DNA of 64,000 nt, taken from the NCBI RefSeq assembly GCF_003837805.1, contig NZ_RQIT01000002.1, positions 372,001 to 436,000 of the forward strand, written 5' to 3'. How positions within the stretch are numbered: position 1 is the stretch's first letter; every line of letters begins with the position of its first letter. The notes beneath the pieces are model-generated. The model did no database searches and was not told where the DNA came from. It saw only the letters and a list, made by a program, of their open reading frames with translations. The stretch comes from Bradyrhizobium sp. RP6 (GTDB lineage Bacteria > Pseudomonadota > Alphaproteobacteria > Rhizobiales > Xanthobacteraceae). Shown here one piece after another: positions 51,935-60,729 of the stretch. The translations under genes and the position numbers were made by a program.

Positions 51935-52135
51935 ATGTCGACATCCACCAAGACACCGAACAGCATTCGTCAGGGCGGACCCGGCGCCTCGCATGAGAAC
52001 GCGAAGGCACCATTAGAGGTCAAGAAGCCACCGGCGGACGATCCGCAGCGCAGCCACAGCCGGGTGTCCGGCGGCGGTGGCGAGCACGATTCCCATCACA
52101 GGCACGACGAGGCCGGAAAGGGCGGAGGCAGGTGA
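51935..52135 (+). CDS. Small disordered hydrophilic protein 2
   Basis: 66 residues, almost no large hydrophobics, with Ser/Gly/His/Lys clusters (SGGGGEHDSHHRHDEAGKGG). The His-rich stretch could bind metal, but this is not a known motif. GAGGA stands nine bases before ATG 51935. It begins 14 bp after gene 1 of this run. Confidence 0.6.
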   Translation: MSTSTKTPNSIRQGGPGASHENAKAPLEVKKPPADDPQRSHSRVSGGGGEHDSHHRHDEAGKGGGR

Positions 52136-52150
52136 CGATTGGAGATCAGC

Positions 52151-52414
52151 ATGCAAGGCAAGAAGACTCACGAGCAGCAGGTGCGCATTCTCGAACGCAA
52201 GCCTGATGTTCCCGATGCGAGGGAGCTCGATCAGGCGTCTGGCCGCAACGTCCAGGATACCGCCGTTCATCGTTCGCGGCCGGAAGCGCGTCACAGCGAG
52301 TTTCCGGTGAGCCGCGGCGGTCTCAACCAGGAAAGCGATCACAACAAGCACAACGATCCCGGCCAGAGCGGCCACAAGCCGCCCAAACCGACGACGGCGC
52401 AACAGAAGCACTAA
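52151..52414 (+). CDS. Small disordered hydrophilic protein 3
   Basis: 87 residues, charged and Gln/His-rich (KTHEQQVRILERKPDVPDAR; LNQESDHNKHNDPGQSGHK). The first 40 residues could form a short helix; the rest looks disordered. GGAG stands seven bases before ATG 52151. No family recognised with certainty. Confidence 0.62.
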   Translation: MQGKKTHEQQVRILERKPDVPDARELDQASGRNVQDTAVHRSRPEARHSEFPVSRGGLNQESDHNKHNDPGQSGHKPPKPTTAQQKH

Positions 52415-52460
52415 TCCATCGGAAGACCACTGCAAGAGACCACTGCAAGAGGAGAGACGG

Positions 52461-52703
52461 ATGCCAGGTGGGCACGGCAGCAAGACGCACTTCAGATCGG
52501 GCATGCATGGCAAAGGCGACGGCACCGGCGCATTGACCGACGTGCCGAAGGAGATGATCGGCGACAACATGGTCCTGTCCAACCGCGACAAGAAACAGCA
52601 TTCGGACATTCGTGGCATGGACGGCAAGTCCATCCAGACCGAACAATATCAGGACCACGCAGCAAACCGGCTCGATGAGAAGCCGGAGGCCGACGAGACC
52701 TGA
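52461..52703 (+). CDS. Small disordered hydrophilic protein 4
   Basis: 80 residues, Gly/Lys/Asp-rich (PGGHGSKTHFRSGMHGKGDG; KQHSDIRGMDGKSIQTEQYQ), no hydrophobic segment. GAGGAGAG precedes ATG 52461. It closes the run and is followed within 25 bp by a strong intrinsic terminator, supporting a common transcript for all four genes. Confidence 0.62.
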   Translation: MPGGHGSKTHFRSGMHGKGDGTGALTDVPKEMIGDNMVLSNRDKKQHSDIRGMDGKSIQTEQYQDHAANRLDEKPEADET

Positions 52704-52727
52704 ATGGAGCGTTCCTCCCGCCAACTT

Positions 52728-52758
52728 GCGGACCGGTGTTCAGCCGGTCCGCTTTTTT
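52728..52758 (+). terminator. Intrinsic terminator
   Basis: Perfect 9-bp stem GCGGACCGG / CCGGTCCGC with a 7-base loop (TGTTCAG) followed by six T residues. It ends the plus-strand run of small genes and reaches into the last codons of the convergent DUF763 gene. Confidence 0.88.
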
Positions 52759-53990
52759 GTGGGCGCAAGGTCACGCTCCCAGCCGAACACCGAACGGCCA
52801 TCGAGATCCGGTGAGGCCGCACGTTCACCGGCGATGAAAGCCTCAACCGAGGGGCCGCGCGCGGTCCGCTCCAGCCGCCGCGCTTGTTCGTCAAGACGCT
52901 TGATCGCATGCATCTCTTCCTCGCGTCCGAGCTTGGCGTTCTGGATCGCGCCCTTCAGCACCCGGATGGTCTCGTCATAAACCTTGATCGGAACGGGATA
53001 GGGATGCCGGTCCTTGCCGCCATGGGCGAGCGAGAAACGCGCGGGATCCCTGAAGCGATAGGGGGGGCCGTGCACGACCTCAGCGACCATCGCGAGTGAG
53101 CGCACGGTACGCGCGCCGACGCCCGGCGTGAGCAGCAGCTCCGGGAAATCGACCGGGCCCCGCTCGGCCGCCGCGGCCAGCGTGCCGTGCAGGCGGCGCG
53201 CGAACACGTCCTTGGGACGGACGTCGTGATGGGCAGGCATGATCAGATGCGGCAGCGTGCCCTGTGCCGGCGTGGCCCCGGTGCCGATGAGCCGTTCGAA
53301 TTCGGAGACGATGCGATCCGGGCCGAGACCGGAGAGCATTTCGAGCTGCGCCGTTCGAGAGATGTCGGCGCGATGATCGGTGAGATTGACGATCTCTCCC
53401 TGTTGCGGCCCGTCGATTGCGCTGTGCGGTGCATCGACAAAGCTCTTCAGCGCCTCGGAATGCCAGTGATAGCGCCGCGCCTGCCGCTTGTCGCCGTTCA
53501 TGCCCTGCTGCACCACCGTCCATTTGGCGTCGGCCGTCACGAAGAAGCCGTGCAGGTAAAGGTCGAAACCGTCCTGGACCGCGGCGCTGTCGACCTTGGC
53601 CACCAGACGGCTGGCGCGCGTCAGCTTCGCGCCGTCGAAGCCGACGCGGTCGGCGAGCTGCAACAACTCGTCCGGCGTCTTGCGCGAATGCTGACCTCGG
53701 CCGCCACAGACATAAATTCCGAGCTCGTCCTGAAGCGGTCCGAGCCCGCGCTTCAGTGCGCCGATCACCGAGGTGGTGATGCCGGAGGAGTGCCAGTCCA
53801 TCCCCATCACGGCGCCAAACGACTGGAACCAGAACGGATGCGACAGCCGTTGGAGGAACGCATCGCGGCCGTAATGATGCACGATCGCTTGAGTGACGAT
53901 CGCGCCCAGCGAGGACATGCGACTCGCCAGCCACGGCGGAACCCGTCCGGTGTGAAGAGGGAGATCGGCGCTGCCAGTTCGTCGAGTCAT
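52740..53990 (-). CDS. DUF763 protein
   Basis: A 416-residue cytoplasmic protein of the DUF763 family. Landmarks: GRVPPWLASRMSSLGAIV, DPFWFQSFGAVMGMDWHSSGIT in a variant form, YVCGGRGQHSRKTPDELLQL, HWHSEALKSFVDAPHSAIDG. No catalytic mechanism is established; the conserved His, Asp and Arg residues suggest a nucleic-acid or nucleotide function by similarity in composition only. Shares a terminator region with the small-protein run and is divergent from the mscS gene. Confidence 0.85.
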   Translation of the reverse strand: MTRRTGSADLPLHTGRVPPWLASRMSSLGAIVTQAIVHHYGRDAFLQRLSHPFWFQSFGAVMGMDWHSSGITTSVIGALKRGLGPLQDELGIYVCGGRGQHSRKTPDELLQLADRVGFDGAKLTRASRLVAKVDSAAVQDGFDLYLHGFFVTADAKWTVVQQGMNGDKRQARRYHWHSEALKSFVDAPHSAIDGPQQGEIVNLTDHRADISRTAQLEMLSGLGPDRIVSEFERLIGTGATPAQGTLPHLIMPAHHDVRPKDVFARRLHGTLAAAAERGPVDFPELLLTPGVGARTVRSLAMVAEVVHGPPYRFRDPARFSLAHGGKDRHPYPVPIKVYDETIRVLKGAIQNAKLGREEEMHAIKRLDEQARRLERTARGPSVEAFIAGERAASPDLDGRSVFGWERDLAPTKKRTG

Positions 53991-54103
53991 GGGCTGCTGA
54001 AGCTAGCGCAATTCGGGGACGCTTGCATCAGCGGATTGCTGCTTTGCCCTGAACGGGGGAGCCAAGCCGGCCGGAAGGCGTTGAGCGCCCTGGTGCGCAT
54101 GCA

Positions 54104-55258
54104 ATGACGGGGACGACAGTGAATTGGCAGACCCTCATGGCCGACATCGACAGGATGTTCGGCTGGATACCTTCATGGTTCATTGGCCTGAGCCTTGTTG
54201 CCGGCGCTATGCTGCTCGCGCTGCTGGTCTATCGGGTCGCCATATGGCTGTTCGGCCGCGCATTCGGAACCCGTTTTCCCATTCTGAGCGTGTTCATCGA
54301 TCGGACCGCGGGACCGGCCCAACTCGCTCTTTGTCTGGCTGCCGTGGCACTGGTGCTGCCGGTCGCGCCGCTGGACGACGCGATCCGCACGCCGCTGATA
54401 CGGCTGTTCGTCGTGGCCTTCATCGCGCTGATCGGCTGGATCTCGATCCGGATCGTCGACATGAGTGCGGCGCGCTATCTCCAGAACTTTCGCGACGTCA
54501 CCGAGAATTTCATCGCACGCAAGCATGTCACGCAGGTGCGTGTGTTCAAGCGCGTCACCGACACGATCATTATCGTCATCACGGTGTCGACAGCATTGAT
54601 GACGTTCGACTCGGTGAGGCAGTATGGCGTCAGCCTGTTCGCCTCCGCCGGCGCAGCCGGTATCATCGTCGGTCTTGCCGCCCGGCCGCTGCTGAGCAAC
54701 CTGATCGCGGGCTTGCAGATCGCTATCACCCAGCCGATCCGGATCGAGGACGCCGTGATCATCGAGAACGAATGGGGCTGGGTCGAGGACATCGCTTCGA
54801 CCTATGTCGTGATCCGACTGTGGGACTGGCGCCGCATGGTGGTGCCGCTGTCCTATTTCATCGAGAAACCGTTCCAGAACTGGACGCGCGACACCGCATC
54901 CCTCATCGGCGTGATCGCGCTCCATGTCGACTATCGTGCTGACGTCCCACGCATCAGGAGCTGGCTGGAGCAGGCGGTGAAGCAGTCACAGCTGTGGGAC
55001 GGCGAGGTGGTCAATCTGCAGGTGATCGATGCCGATGCGCGCACCATCGAGCTTCGGGCGCTGGTCAGCGCCAGGAATGCACCGCAGTCTTGGGACCTGC
55101 GCTGCGAAATCAGGGAGAAGCTCGTGGCCTTCATTCGCGACGAGATGCCGGAAGCGCTGCCGCGCGAACGCGCGATCCTGATCCCGTCGGGCGACGATCA
55201 AGCCGATCTCGTTCGATGCGTCACGCCGGAGCGGACGCGGGCGAGCGCGCGCAATTGA
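54104..55258 (+). CDS. MscS-family mechanosensitive channel
   Basis: A 384-residue inner-membrane channel. Four to five N-terminal helices (e.g. WFIGLSLVAGAMLLALLVYR; IIIVITVSTALMTFDS) are followed by the pore helix ASAGAAGIIVGLAARPLLSN, and the MscS beta domain (RIEDAVIIENEWGWVEDI; TYVVIRLWDWRRMVVPLSYF). The pore helix pattern of small residues is as expected. Opens on membrane tension to release solutes. Two shorter starts are possible, but ATG 54104 keeps the first helix. Confidence 0.9.
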   Translation: MTGTTVNWQTLMADIDRMFGWIPSWFIGLSLVAGAMLLALLVYRVAIWLFGRAFGTRFPILSVFIDRTAGPAQLALCLAAVALVLPVAPLDDAIRTPLIRLFVVAFIALIGWISIRIVDMSAARYLQNFRDVTENFIARKHVTQVRVFKRVTDTIIIVITVSTALMTFDSVRQYGVSLFASAGAAGIIVGLAARPLLSNLIAGLQIAITQPIRIEDAVIIENEWGWVEDIASTYVVIRLWDWRRMVVPLSYFIEKPFQNWTRDTASLIGVIALHVDYRADVPRIRSWLEQAVKQSQLWDGEVVNLQVIDADARTIELRALVSARNAPQSWDLRCEIREKLVAFIRDEMPEALPRERAILIPSGDDQADLVRCVTPERTRASARN

Positions 55259-55266
55259 CTCCGCGA

Positions 55267-56190
55267 TCAGCCGGCGCCGACCGCGGCGGCGTGGGCCTGC
55301 CGATCCGCGCGCCGGCGCGGCTTGCGCAGCTTCCGCCGGGCCCAGATCAGGAGCCCCGTCGACAGCAGCGTCAGAAGGGCGATCGATGTGATAGCGTTGA
55401 GAGGCGAAGCGATCAGGGCCGACCAGTTTCCCTCATGGATCAGCCGCGGCCAGTTGCGCGGCAACGGCGCGACCCCGCTCGAATTGACCGCGTAAGCGCG
55501 CAGTTCTCCGCCCTCGTTGAGTCGCGCCATCACGCGACCGCCGCGCGTACCGATCGAGATCACATGCGAGAGGTCGTGCTGGTCTGCGACCATGCGAACC
55601 GCCTCCGCCAGGGCAATGGGACGTCCGCCGTCCGCCGGAGCGGCTCCGCCCTGCAGTGTCAACCCAAAGGCCATGCACAGGCCCGTCAAGGGACTGAGCA
55701 GGATCAGCGGCAGCGCGAACCATGCGATGCCCTTGTGCCATCCGGAAGGCGTGTTGCGCAGCCGCGGCAGTCCCATGAGAAGGCCCAGCAGCATGATGAC
55801 GACCAGGGCAACGGTCGACGTCGTCACCAGCCAGGCCCGGCCGAGCAACCGCTCGTGCGTGACGCGCGCCCAAAGGAAGATATCGGAGACGGCGGAGCCG
55901 CTGACAGCAGCTTCGCCGGTCACGAGGTCGATCACCGGCACGCCTGCGCCTTGCAGCGTCATCTGCTGACGCGATGCATCGAACGAGAGGCCGCGCGCCT
56001 TGTTATCAGGATCGTACCGCTTCATCAGTCCGATGACGCGAGAAGATTCGATCTCCGGACCGCCGGTGCGACTGACTTGCACCAAGGGCTCGAACGACAG
56101 GATCAAGCCTGTGACCATGATGACGAGCAGGGGCAGCGCGAAAACCAGGGTGATCCAGCGATGCAGAGTCAGCATTGCGGGCTTGCTCAT
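55267..56190 (-). CDS. PepSY-associated membrane protein
   Basis: A 307-residue inner-membrane protein of the PepSY-TM family, often linked with siderophore-iron reduction or uptake. Helices near residues 12-34 (WITLVFALPLLVIMVTGLIL), 120-140, 150-172 and 265-285, with the characteristic N-terminal LHRWITLVFALPL. The periplasmic PepSY-like domain lies between helix 1 and 2. No TonB receptor gene is beside it. GGAGATGACG stands before ATG 56190. Confidence 0.82.
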   Translation of the reverse strand: MSKPAMLTLHRWITLVFALPLLVIMVTGLILSFEPLVQVSRTGGPEIESSRVIGLMKRYDPDNKARGLSFDASRQQMTLQGAGVPVIDLVTGEAAVSGSAVSDIFLWARVTHERLLGRAWLVTTSTVALVVIMLLGLLMGLPRLRNTPSGWHKGIAWFALPLILLSPLTGLCMAFGLTLQGGAAPADGGRPIALAEAVRMVADQHDLSHVISIGTRGGRVMARLNEGGELRAYAVNSSGVAPLPRNWPRLIHEGNWSALIASPLNAITSIALLTLLSTGLLIWARRKLRKPRRRADRQAHAAAVGAG

Positions 56191-56499
56191 TCGTCATCTC
56201 CTTCATCCTGCGATCGTGCTCGTGCAGCACGGCGAAGACAAATGACGCTTTATCCATGTTGTTGCGTTGATTTACAGCAACCGCACGCACGCCAGCCGGA
56301 TGTCATCTGACATCTCCAGCTACTGGTGGAGCATCGAGCGAATGCGACCCATTCGCGTTCTGCCTCGGTCAAGCCGGCCTGCTGTCCGCTGCCAGAAGCT
56401 TTGCTTCGCCGTCAGCGCGAGGGGGCGCAGCAGGCGAAGCAATGACTTAAGATGCAAGCAGGGCGGTGCGCGCGATGCATCTGGATGGGTGGCAGAGCC
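56191..56499. other. Gene-free stretch with a 16-base palindrome
   Basis: 309 bases upstream of the PepSY gene, to the end of the Bug-type gene. An inverted repeat GATGTCA-TC-TGACATC (56299-56314) sits about 110 bases before the PepSY start, followed by a small hairpin CTCCA/TGGAG. It could be an operator for the PepSY gene. No coding sequence or RNA gene is apparent. Confidence 0.45.
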
Positions 56500-57489
56500 T
56501 CACTGCGCGCGGATGTTGGCGGCCTTCAGCACCGGCTCCCATTTGGCCGCCTCGGCATGCATATAGACATCGAAGTCCTTGGCGGAGGAGCCGACCGGCG
56601 CTGCGCCGATCTTGCTGAGCGTCGACAGCACGCCGGCATCCTGCAGCGCGGCCTTCAGATCGGTTTCGAGCTTGGACACGATCTCCGGCGGCATTTTTGC
56701 CGGCCCAAGAACGCCCCACCAGACCGAGACGTCGTAGCCGGGCACGCCGGCCTCGGCGATGGTCGGCACATCCGGCAGCGCCTTCGAGCGTTCGGCGGAG
56801 GTTACCGCCAGCGCGCGGACCGGGCCGCCTTCGAGCTGGCCGATCGCTTCGGCAAGCGGATTGATGCTGAGAGGAATCTCGCCGGCGATCACAGCCGTCA
56901 GCGCCGGTGCGCCGCCCTTGTAGGGGATCGCGACGATCTTGGTGCCGGACATATACTTCAGCAGCTCGCCCGCAAGATGCGCCGAGGTGCCGTTGCCGGA
57001 CATGCCGTAGGAGAGCTTGTCCGGCTCCTTCCTGGCGGCGGCGAGGAGATCGCCGAGTGTCTTGTAAGGGCTGTCCTTGGCCACCACGATCGTGAGCGGG
57101 GACGAGGCGACCTCGGTGATTGCGGTGAAATCCTTGAACGTGTCGTAGGGCACGCTCGAATAGATGAACTGGTTGAGCGGATGGCCGCTCGCGACCAGGA
57201 TCAGAGTGTAACCGTCGGGTGCGGATTTTGTCAGCGTCTGCGAGGCGACGATGCCGCCCGCGCCAGGACGGTTGTCGATCACGGGCTGCTGCCCCCAGGT
57301 CTTGGCCAGCGCCTGGCCCAGCGTGCGCGCGAGCACGTCGACCGCGCCGCCGGCCGCGTAGGGCACCAGGATGTGGACCGGCTTGCTCGGATAATTTTCC
57401 GCCCGCGCCGCGCTCCCCGTCAGCAGCAGGCCGACACCCAGGATCAAACCGCCGATCTTCTTGTTCAAACCCAGCATATTTCCCTGCAC
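56500..57489 (-). CDS. Bug/TctC-family tripartite tricarboxylate transporter binding protein
   Basis: Periplasmic binding protein of 329 residues with a signal peptide (IGGLILGVGLLLTGSAARAEN). Motifs: YPSKPVHILVPYAAGGAVDVLAR and WGQQPVIDNRPGAGG, then GMSGNGTSAHLAGELLKYMSG, partly shown, as in all Bug proteins. Ligand likely a small carboxylate or aromatic acid. No tctA/tctB genes are adjacent. Divergent from the TetR gene, whose operator lies in the gap between them, so it may be under the same control. Confidence 0.9.
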   Translation of the reverse strand: MQGNMLGLNKKIGGLILGVGLLLTGSAARAENYPSKPVHILVPYAAGGAVDVLARTLGQALAKTWGQQPVIDNRPGAGGIVASQTLTKSAPDGYTLILVASGHPLNQFIYSSVPYDTFKDFTAITEVASSPLTIVVAKDSPYKTLGDLLAAARKEPDKLSYGMSGNGTSAHLAGELLKYMSGTKIVAIPYKGGAPALTAVIAGEIPLSINPLAEAIGQLEGGPVRALAVTSAERSKALPDVPTIAEAGVPGYDVSVWWGVLGPAKMPPEIVSKLETDLKAALQDAGVLSTLSKIGAAPVGSSAKDFDVYMHAEAAKWEPVLKAANIRAQ

Positions 57490-57562
57490 TCCTTAAGGGC
57501 ATTCACGCGCCTGCCGGCGGTCTCCAAGCCGTCTCGACTCTCTATCCATGATCCATGGTTTT

Positions 57563-57600
57563 TGTTGACGAGACCTGATCTTTTGTACGATAGTACAAAT
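57563..57600 (+). promoter_or_regulatory. TetR promoter/operator, matched at 33.8 kb
   Basis: TTGACG (57565-57570), AGACCTGATC, then palindrome TTTTGTAC-GATA-GTACAAAT (57581-57600). The same arrangement occurs at 33811-33848. The operator ends three bases before the TetR start codon, so if the TTGACG hexamer is the -35 element the transcript would have almost no leader. Confidence 0.72.
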
Positions 57601-57603
57601 CAC

Positions 57604-58314
57604 ATGATACGCAAGCCCACCAGCAAGGAAACGGCACGCAAGCCGAACATGCGCGAGGCGATCCTCGCCGCGGCCGAGGAGCTGTTCGCCACCAACGGCT
57701 TCAATGCCGTGTCGGTGCGAGATATCGCGCATGCCGCCGGGGCCAATCCGGGCAGCGTGACATATCATTTCAAGACCAAGGACGGTCTGCTGCTGGAGAT
57801 CTACCGGCGACATTGCGGGCCGATGAACCTGCGCCGTTCCGAACTGCTTGCCGCTGCCAGGCGCGTGCGCGATCTCCAGGACCGGCTGGAGGCGATCGTG
57901 CGCGCCTATGTGGTGCCGGCCTTCACTTCGGGCAGCGACCTTGCCGGCGGGGGCGCGCGCTTCACGCGGCTGCGCGCGGTGATGTCGGCGGAAGGCAACG
58001 AGGTCGCGCGAAAGATCATCGCACAGACCTTCGACGACACCAGCCACGCCTTCATCGACGCGATCCACGAGAGCCTGCCGCATATTCCGCGTACCGATAT
58101 CGTCTGGCGCAGCCATTTCTTGCTGGGTGCACTCTATTATTCGCTGGTGACGCCGGAACGCGTTTCGCGCCTGTCGCGCGGCGAGGCCGACGGCAGCGAT
58201 GCCGCAGGCGCCATCGAGCAATTGGTGCAGGCGACTGTCGCCGCATTGCAGGCGCCGGCGTTGGACCAGGTCGCGCCGGCGCGGCGGCGGCCGGTCGCCA
58301 GCAGCAAGACTTGA
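57604..58314 (+). CDS. TetR-family regulator
   Basis: A 236-residue regulator. The helix-turn-helix lies in residues about 15-62 (REAILAAAEELFATNGFNAVSVRDIAHAAGANPGSVTYHFKTKDG, quoted in parts: VSVRDIAHAAGANPGSVTYHF), followed by an all-helical ligand domain. It is directly downstream of a palindrome repeated in front of the dioxygenase gene at 33.9 kb, so it probably represses itself, that gene and perhaps the divergent Bug gene and the operon that follows. A long open frame upstream is not coding. Confidence 0.88.
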   Translation: MIRKPTSKETARKPNMREAILAAAEELFATNGFNAVSVRDIAHAAGANPGSVTYHFKTKDGLLLEIYRRHCGPMNLRRSELLAAARRVRDLQDRLEAIVRAYVVPAFTSGSDLAGGGARFTRLRAVMSAEGNEVARKIIAQTFDDTSHAFIDAIHESLPHIPRTDIVWRSHFLLGALYYSLVTPERVSRLSRGEADGSDAAGAIEQLVQATVAALQAPALDQVAPARRRPVASSKT

Positions 58315-58345
58315 AACAAGCGGTTTCGCTTCGGCGGTTCACCTG

Positions 58346-59230
58346 ATGACGATGATGTACACGCCGACCATTCCGCCGCCCGATCCGAATACGCGCACGC
58401 CGAAGTTCAAGCTGCCGAAGCTGTCCTGCGACGCGCATTGCCACATCTTCGGGCCTGCTGCGAAATATCCTTACGCGCCGGATCGTTCCTACACGCCGCC
58501 CGACGCGCCGCTGGAGGATTTCCGCATCCTGCACGCCAAGCTCGGCGTCGAGCGCGCCGTCATCGTCAATGCTAGCGTGCACGGCACCGACAACACTGTC
58601 GCGCTAGATGCCATCGCGCAGAGCAACGGCGCCTACCGTGCCGTCGCCAATATCGACGATACCATCACCGAATGTGGGCTTCGCGTGCTGCACGATGGCG
58701 GCTTTCGGGGCTGCCGCTTCAACTTCGTGCGCCATCTCGGCGGTGTTCCCGACAAGCGTGTCTTCGACCGCATCGTCGCGATGGTCACGCCGCTCGGCTG
58801 GCACATCGATCTGCACTTCGATGAGATCGACCTGCCGGAATATGCCGACATGCTGACAAAGCTGCCGCTGAGCTACACCATCGACCACATGGGCCGGGTG
58901 AAGGCTGCTGACGGGCTCGATCAATTGCCGTTCAGGATTTTGATCGAGCTGATGCAGCGCGACGAGAAGTGCTGGGTCAAGATCTGCGGCTCGGAACGGG
59001 TCTCCTCGGCCGGTCCGCCGTTCACGGATGCGGTGCCGTTCGCGCGAAAGATCGTCGAGACCGCGCCCGACCGCGTCATCTGGGGCACCGACTGGCCGCA
59101 TCCGAACGTCAAGGTGATGCCGAATGACGGCGACCTCGTCGATCTGATCCCGCTGTTTGCGCCGGAGCCGGAATTTCAGGAGAAGATCCTTGTCCAGAAT
59201 CCGGCGCGCTTGTTCGGGTTCGAGGCGTGA
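58346..59230 (+). CDS. 2-Pyrone-4,6-dicarboxylate lactonase-like amidohydrolase
   Basis: A 294-residue amidohydrolase 2 family protein close to LigI (293 residues). Motifs: DAHCHIFGP (metal HxH), ASVHGTDNTVALDAIA, FNFVRHLGG, TIDHMGR and VIWGTDWPHPN with the metal Asp. LigI hydrolyses 2-pyrone-4,6-dicarboxylate to 4-oxalomesaconate. The next two genes encode the hydratase and aldolase for that product, which supports the assignment. It begins 31 bp after the TetR gene. Exact substrate could be a related lactone. Confidence 0.85.
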   Translation: MTMMYTPTIPPPDPNTRTPKFKLPKLSCDAHCHIFGPAAKYPYAPDRSYTPPDAPLEDFRILHAKLGVERAVIVNASVHGTDNTVALDAIAQSNGAYRAVANIDDTITECGLRVLHDGGFRGCRFNFVRHLGGVPDKRVFDRIVAMVTPLGWHIDLHFDEIDLPEYADMLTKLPLSYTIDHMGRVKAADGLDQLPFRILIELMQRDEKCWVKICGSERVSSAGPPFTDAVPFARKIVETAPDRVIWGTDWPHPNVKVMPNDGDLVDLIPLFAPEPEFQEKILVQNPARLFGFEA

Positions 59231-59314
59231 CGGCGTTCTCGCGATCGACAGGCTGTGCGGGAATCCGTTGCCGGCGCTGCGCCGGCCAATGCATGTGAAC
59301 GGAAGGAGCAACCC

Positions 59315-60028
59315 ATGAAAACAGGTCTCGTCGTCACCGCGCATCCCGGCGATTTCGTCTGGCGCGCCGGCGGTGCCATCGCACTGCATGCGAAGAAGGG
59401 CTATCGGATCAAGATCGTCTGCTTGTCCTTTGGCGAGCGCGGCGAGAGCCAGTTCGCCTGGAAGGAAAAGGGCGCCACGCTGGAATCGGTCAAGGCCGGC
59501 CGCAAGGACGAGGCGGAGCGGGCGGCCAAGCTGTTGGGGGCCGAGATCGAGTTCTTCGATTGCGGCGATTATCCGCTCAGGCTGACAGAAGCGCATTTCG
59601 ACCGCATGGTCGACATCTACCGCGAGCTCAATCCGAGCTTCGTGCTGACGCACGCGCTGGAAGACCCCTATAATTTCGACCATCCGAACGCAGCGCATTT
59701 CGCGCAGGAGACGCGCGTGGTCGCGCAGGCGATGGGCCACAAGCCCGGCGCGCAGTACAAATACTCCGCGCCGCCGGTGTTCCTGTTCGAGCCGCACCAG
59801 CCCGAGCAGTGCAACTACAAGCCGGACACGATCCTGAAGATCGACGAGGTCTGGAAGGAGAAGTACGAGGCGTTCCAGATCCTGGCCGCACAGAAGCATC
59901 TCTGGGGCTATTACGAGCGCGTCGCGCTCAACCGCGGCATCCAGGGCAGCCGCAACACTGGCGTTCCCATGACCTATGGCGAGGCCTATCAGCGCCTGTT
60001 TCCGACCGTGGCGGAGGAGCTCGCATGA
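59315..60028 (+). CDS. galB: 4-Oxalomesaconate hydratase-like PIG-L protein (GalB-like)
   Basis: 237-residue PIG-L/LmbE-fold zinc protein. GalB of Pseudomonas, a member of this fold, hydrates 4-oxalomesaconate to 4-carboxy-4-hydroxy-2-oxoadipate. Here the metal motif reads [14 protein letters not shown] (rather than AHPDDE) and FDHPNAAHF, both as in that subgroup. GGAAGGAG stands nine bases before ATG 59315; upstream open frame ignored. The stop overlaps the next gene in ATGA. Not related to LigJ, the amidohydrolase type of the same reaction. Confidence 0.83.
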   Translation: MKTGLVVTAHPGDFVWRAGGAIALHAKKGYRIKIVCLSFGERGESQFAWKEKGATLESVKAGRKDEAERAAKLLGAEIEFFDCGDYPLRLTEAHFDRMVDIYRELNPSFVLTHALEDPYNFDHPNAAHFAQETRVVAQAMGHKPGAQYKYSAPPVFLFEPHQPEQCNYKPDTILKIDEVWKEKYEAFQILAAQKHLWGYYERVALNRGIQGSRNTGVPMTYGEAYQRLFPTVAEELA

Positions 60029-60708
60029 AGCCGGTCGTCGTTCGCAACATCAAGCGGGCCGATCCCGCTAACATGGCGGCGTATGGCGTCTCGACCGTAC
60101 ACGAGGCCTATGGCCGCATCGGCCTGATGAAGCCATATCTGCGTCCCGTCTGGCCGGGCGCGGCGATTGCGGGGCCTGCCGTTACGGTGCTGGCGCAACC
60201 GGGCGACAACTGGATGATCCATGTCGCGGTCGAGCAATGCAGAACAGGCGACGTCCTCGTCGTCGGCTGCACCACTGACAACACCGACGGCATGTTCGGC
60301 GAGTTGCTTGCGACGTCGCTGCAGGCGCGCGGTGTGCAGGGGCTGATCATCGACGCCGGCTGTCGTGACGTCAAAGCGGTGCATGAGATGCGCTTTCCAG
60401 TGTGGTCGCGCGCGGTATCGGCCAAGGGGACGGTGAAGGCGACGCTCGGCTCGGTCAATGTCCCCGTGGTTTGCGCCGGTGTGAACGTCGACCCCGGCGA
60501 CATCGTCGTGGCCGACGACGATGGCGTGGTGGTGGTGCCGAAGCGCTATGCGGCCGAGGTGGCCGAAAGGGCGAAGAAGCGCAACGCGGATGAAGACGGC
60601 AAGCGTAAGCGCCTCGCCTCAGGCGAGCTCGGCCTCGACATGTACAACATGCGCGAGGCCTTGGCGAAGGCCGGCCTTGTCTATGTCGACACTCTCGAGG
60701 ACGTCTGA
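60025..60708 (+). CDS. galC: 4-Carboxy-4-hydroxy-2-oxoadipate aldolase-like (LigK/GalC)
   Basis: A 227-residue RraA-fold class II aldolase that splits 4-carboxy-4-hydroxy-2-oxoadipate into pyruvate and oxaloacetate. Key segments: [45 protein letters not shown], quoted only by its core [10 protein letters not shown], in which Arg and Asp are the catalytic/metal residues, and [18 protein letters not shown]. Length fits LigK. Start overlaps the galB-like stop. It completes the lower meta-cleavage sequence. Confidence 0.88.
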   Translation: MKPVVVRNIKRADPANMAAYGVSTVHEAYGRIGLMKPYLRPVWPGAAIAGPAVTVLAQPGDNWMIHVAVEQCRTGDVLVVGCTTDNTDGMFGELLATSLQARGVQGLIIDAGCRDVKAVHEMRFPVWSRAVSAKGTVKATLGSVNVPVVCAGVNVDPGDIVVADDDGVVVVPKRYAAEVAERAKKRNADEDGKRKRLASGELGLDMYNMREALAKAGLVYVDTLEDV

Positions 60709-60729
60709 AGCAAGTCACGGAGCGGGCGG

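Noticed and set aside
56452..57603. Upstream extension of the TetR gene to a 620-residue product
   Set aside because: The added part runs antisense to the Bug-type gene and has no fold; the HTH starts right after ATG 57604.
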